Part shown: positions 6,373-7,211 of the stretch, in pieces | Position numbering within the stretch: position 1 is the first letter of the stretch | Layout of the letters: every line of letters begins with the position of its first letter | Assembly (NCBI GenBank): GCA_021826605.1 | Contig: JAKAZF010000131.1 | Location: 1-7,211, forward strand | Direction: 5' to 3' | Origin: Planctomycetota bacterium | GTDB taxonomy: Bacteria; Planctomycetota; Phycisphaerae; WQYP01 | Length of the DNA: 7,211 nucleotides | Translations under genes and position numbers: made by a program | The notes under the pieces: generated by a model | Told to the model about the DNA's origin: nothing | The model's database searches: none | Seen by the model: the letters and a program-made list of their open reading frames with translations, nothing else

Positions 6373-6557
6373 TTATCAAGTGACAGGCCACCGTCTGCAT
6401 CTACGGAAAAGACATGGATATCATTGCTGGTAAATGCCTGTTCAGCGGTTCGACTTCAGATGGGGTTCGATATCGATACCTTTGGAAAAAATCAGAGGTT
6501 GCAAGGCCTGCGGGCATTTTGCAACGGCGTAGCGAAAACGGTAATGAAAGGTTGAAA
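6373..6557. other. 185-base leader between the RDD and MazG-like genes
   Basis: No coding sequence is supported here. The MazG-like reading frame stays open upstream to ATG 6414, but the extra residues do not resemble the family. The stretch contains a 10-bp perfect palindrome TCGATATCGA (6467-6476) and a hairpin made of TTGCAA (6499-6504) with TTGCAA (6519-6524) plus an inner GCC/GGC (6506-6508 with 6513-6515). Neither is followed by a T-run. They may be an operator and a leader structure for the downstream gene. No clear -35/-10 pair was identified. Confidence 0.35.
6546..6557 (+). promoter_or_regulatory. Ribosome binding site fixing the MazG-like start
   Basis: GAAAGG (6546-6551) is followed by a six-base spacer and ATG 6558. 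This well-placed site supports a 93-residue product over the longer in-frame reading from ATG 6414. Confidence 0.6.
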
Positions 6558-6839
6558 ATGGGTGAAAAACTGACTATCGAAGAATTTCAAAATCATATTC
6601 GTGATAAATACTCCGCCCGCGATATTCAACGCGGTTCGGCACCGACATTTATGTGGTTAATAGAGGAAATCGGCGAATTGGCCACCGCGTTACAAGGCGA
6701 TGACCGCGACAACCAGGAGGAAGAATTTGCTGATGTTGTGGCATGGCTTTGTACGATGGCCAATATCCATGGCATTAACCTCACCTCCGCGATTGAGAAA
6801 AAATATTTCAAATCAGGCGGTCCGAAAGGCTTTAAATAA
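6558..6839 (+). CDS. MazG-like nucleotide pyrophosphohydrolase
   Basis: A 93-residue all-alpha protein of the MazG/NTP-pyrophosphohydrolase type, which hydrolyses nucleoside triphosphates (often non-canonical ones) to the monophosphate and pyrophosphate in the cytoplasm. The metal-binding signature EExxE(12-28)ExxD is complete: Glu36, Glu37 and Glu40 in LIEEIGELATAL, then Glu56 and Asp59 in EEEFADVVAWL, with 15 residues between. The C-terminal AIEKKYFKSGGPKG resembles the usual K-Y/R-containing tail of single-domain family members. The length is normal for a single-domain protein and far shorter than the two-domain MazG. The start is set by the GAAAGG site and by where similarity begins. The siroheme gene starts 43 bases downstream, so the two may be co-transcribed. 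Substrate preference is not predictable. Confidence 0.85.
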   Translation: MGEKLTIEEFQNHIRDKYSARDIQRGSAPTFMWLIEEIGELATALQGDDRDNQEEEFADVVAWLCTMANIHGINLTSAIEKKYFKSGGPKGFK

Positions 6840-6858
6840 CCAAGGCGACTTTAAGGCA

Positions 6859-6875
6859 CTATTTTGCTAAGATAG
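6859..6875 (+). other. AT-rich hairpin just before the precorrin-2 dehydrogenase start
   Basis: CTATTTTGCTAAGATAG can fold into a 7-bp stem (one G-U pair) with a three-base loop, ending seven bases before ATG 6883. It occupies the place where a ribosome site would be expected, and no Shine-Dalgarno is visible. The same bases include TAAGAT (6868-6873), a weak -10-like match without a clear -35. It may influence translation of the next gene or may be chance. Confidence 0.25.
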
Positions 6876-6882
6876 CTTTGCA

Positions 6883-7211
6883 ATGGACGATGTCTACCCT
6901 ATATTTCTTCGGCTGAAAGAAAAACCCGTGCTGATTGTCGGTGGTGGGCCTGTCGGATGGCGCAAAGCGGAAGGCCTTCTTGCGGCGGGGGCACTGGTCA
7001 CGGTGATAAGCATGGAATTCCATAAGGATTTCGAACAATTGCCGACGGTGCGGCGCGTTGCATCAGCCTACCAACCGGGCCTTTTGACACAGGCAGGGCA
7101 GCCGCGATGGATGCTGGTTTTTGCCGCAACGAACAATTCACAGGTCAATGCACAGATTTATGCGGATGCCAGCGGTATGGGAATACTGTGTAGCCGCTGT
7201 GATGCGCCAGC
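6883..7211 (+). CDS. Precorrin-2 dehydrogenase / siroheme synthase N-terminal domain, truncated by window end
   Basis: The first 109 residues of an NAD-dependent Rossmann protein of the Met8/SirC/CysG-N type are visible. Family enzymes oxidise precorrin-2 to sirohydrochlorin, and some also insert iron to make siroheme. Evidence in order: YPIFLRLKEKPVLIVGGG, where GGGPVG at about 20-25 is the dinucleotide-binding glycine loop; RKAEGLLAAGALVTVIS at 27-43; the region around YQPGLL at 62-67; and LVFAATNNSQVNAQIY at 77-92, the conserved 'AAT-(D/N)-(D/N)...VN' block. All are highly typical. The start at ATG 6883 is chosen because YPIFL normally begins a few residues after the initiator Met. The frame stays open to the right edge, so chelatase or methyltransferase fusions cannot be judged. 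The neighbouring MazG-like gene is probably in the same transcription unit. Confidence 0.9.
   Translation, partial: MDDVYPIFLRLKEKPVLIVGGGPVGWRKAEGLLAAGALVTVISMEFHKDFEQLPTVRRVASAYQPGLLTQAGQPRWMLVFAATNNSQVNAQIYADASGMGILCSRCDAP

Noticed and set aside
6414..6557. Longer start for the MazG-like gene at ATG 6414
   Set aside because: The extra 48 residues show no family similarity, the leader contains palindromic structure, and a good ribosome site precedes ATG 6558.

Overview
The window looks like chromosomal DNA of a free-living, carbohydrate-degrading bacterium with moderate GC content. Two adjacent genes encode secreted-type glycosidases (alpha-L-fucosidase and alpha-L-rhamnosidase families). 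They are followed by ordinary housekeeping genes: a Ppx/GppA phosphatase with an HD domain, an RDD membrane protein, a MazG-type pyrophosphohydrolase and the start of a siroheme/precorrin-2 gene. This mix, and the large RDD protein with an extracytoplasmic domain, suggests the Planctomycetota (Phycisphaerae-like) or a related PVC-group lineage. That placement is inferred from gene content only; no rRNA or marker gene is present to confirm it.

Layout. Positions 1-199 hold the 3' end of a GH29-like alpha-L-fucosidase gene. Its stop overlaps the start of a complete GH78-like alpha-L-rhamnosidase gene (196-2370) in an ATGA junction. The gap to 2579 carries a large two-part inverted repeat (2377-2458) and a probable terminator (2509-2539). 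The ppx-like gene (2579-4264) is on the minus strand and converges on the rhamnosidase. A 155-base divergent region (4265-4419) holds a good ppx promoter candidate and a 7-bp hairpin. The plus strand then carries the RDD protein gene (4420-6372), a 185-base leader with a palindrome and a hairpin, the MazG-like gene (6558-6839), and an incomplete precorrin-2 dehydrogenase gene that runs off the right edge (6883 onward).

How the genes work together. The fucosidase and rhamnosidase genes are translationally coupled and probably remove deoxy-sugars (fucose and rhamnose) from the same complex polysaccharide. The ppx-like gene probably acts in polyphosphate or pppGpp turnover and has its own promoter. 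The MazG-like gene (nucleotide-pool cleaning) and the siroheme gene lie 43 bases apart and may share a transcript. No mobile element, CRISPR array, tRNA or rRNA was found. I did not find a convincing new multi-gene system. The least explained parts are the structured intergenic segment at 2377-2458, the arginine in the GH78 active-site motif, and the RDD protein's large extracytoplasmic region.
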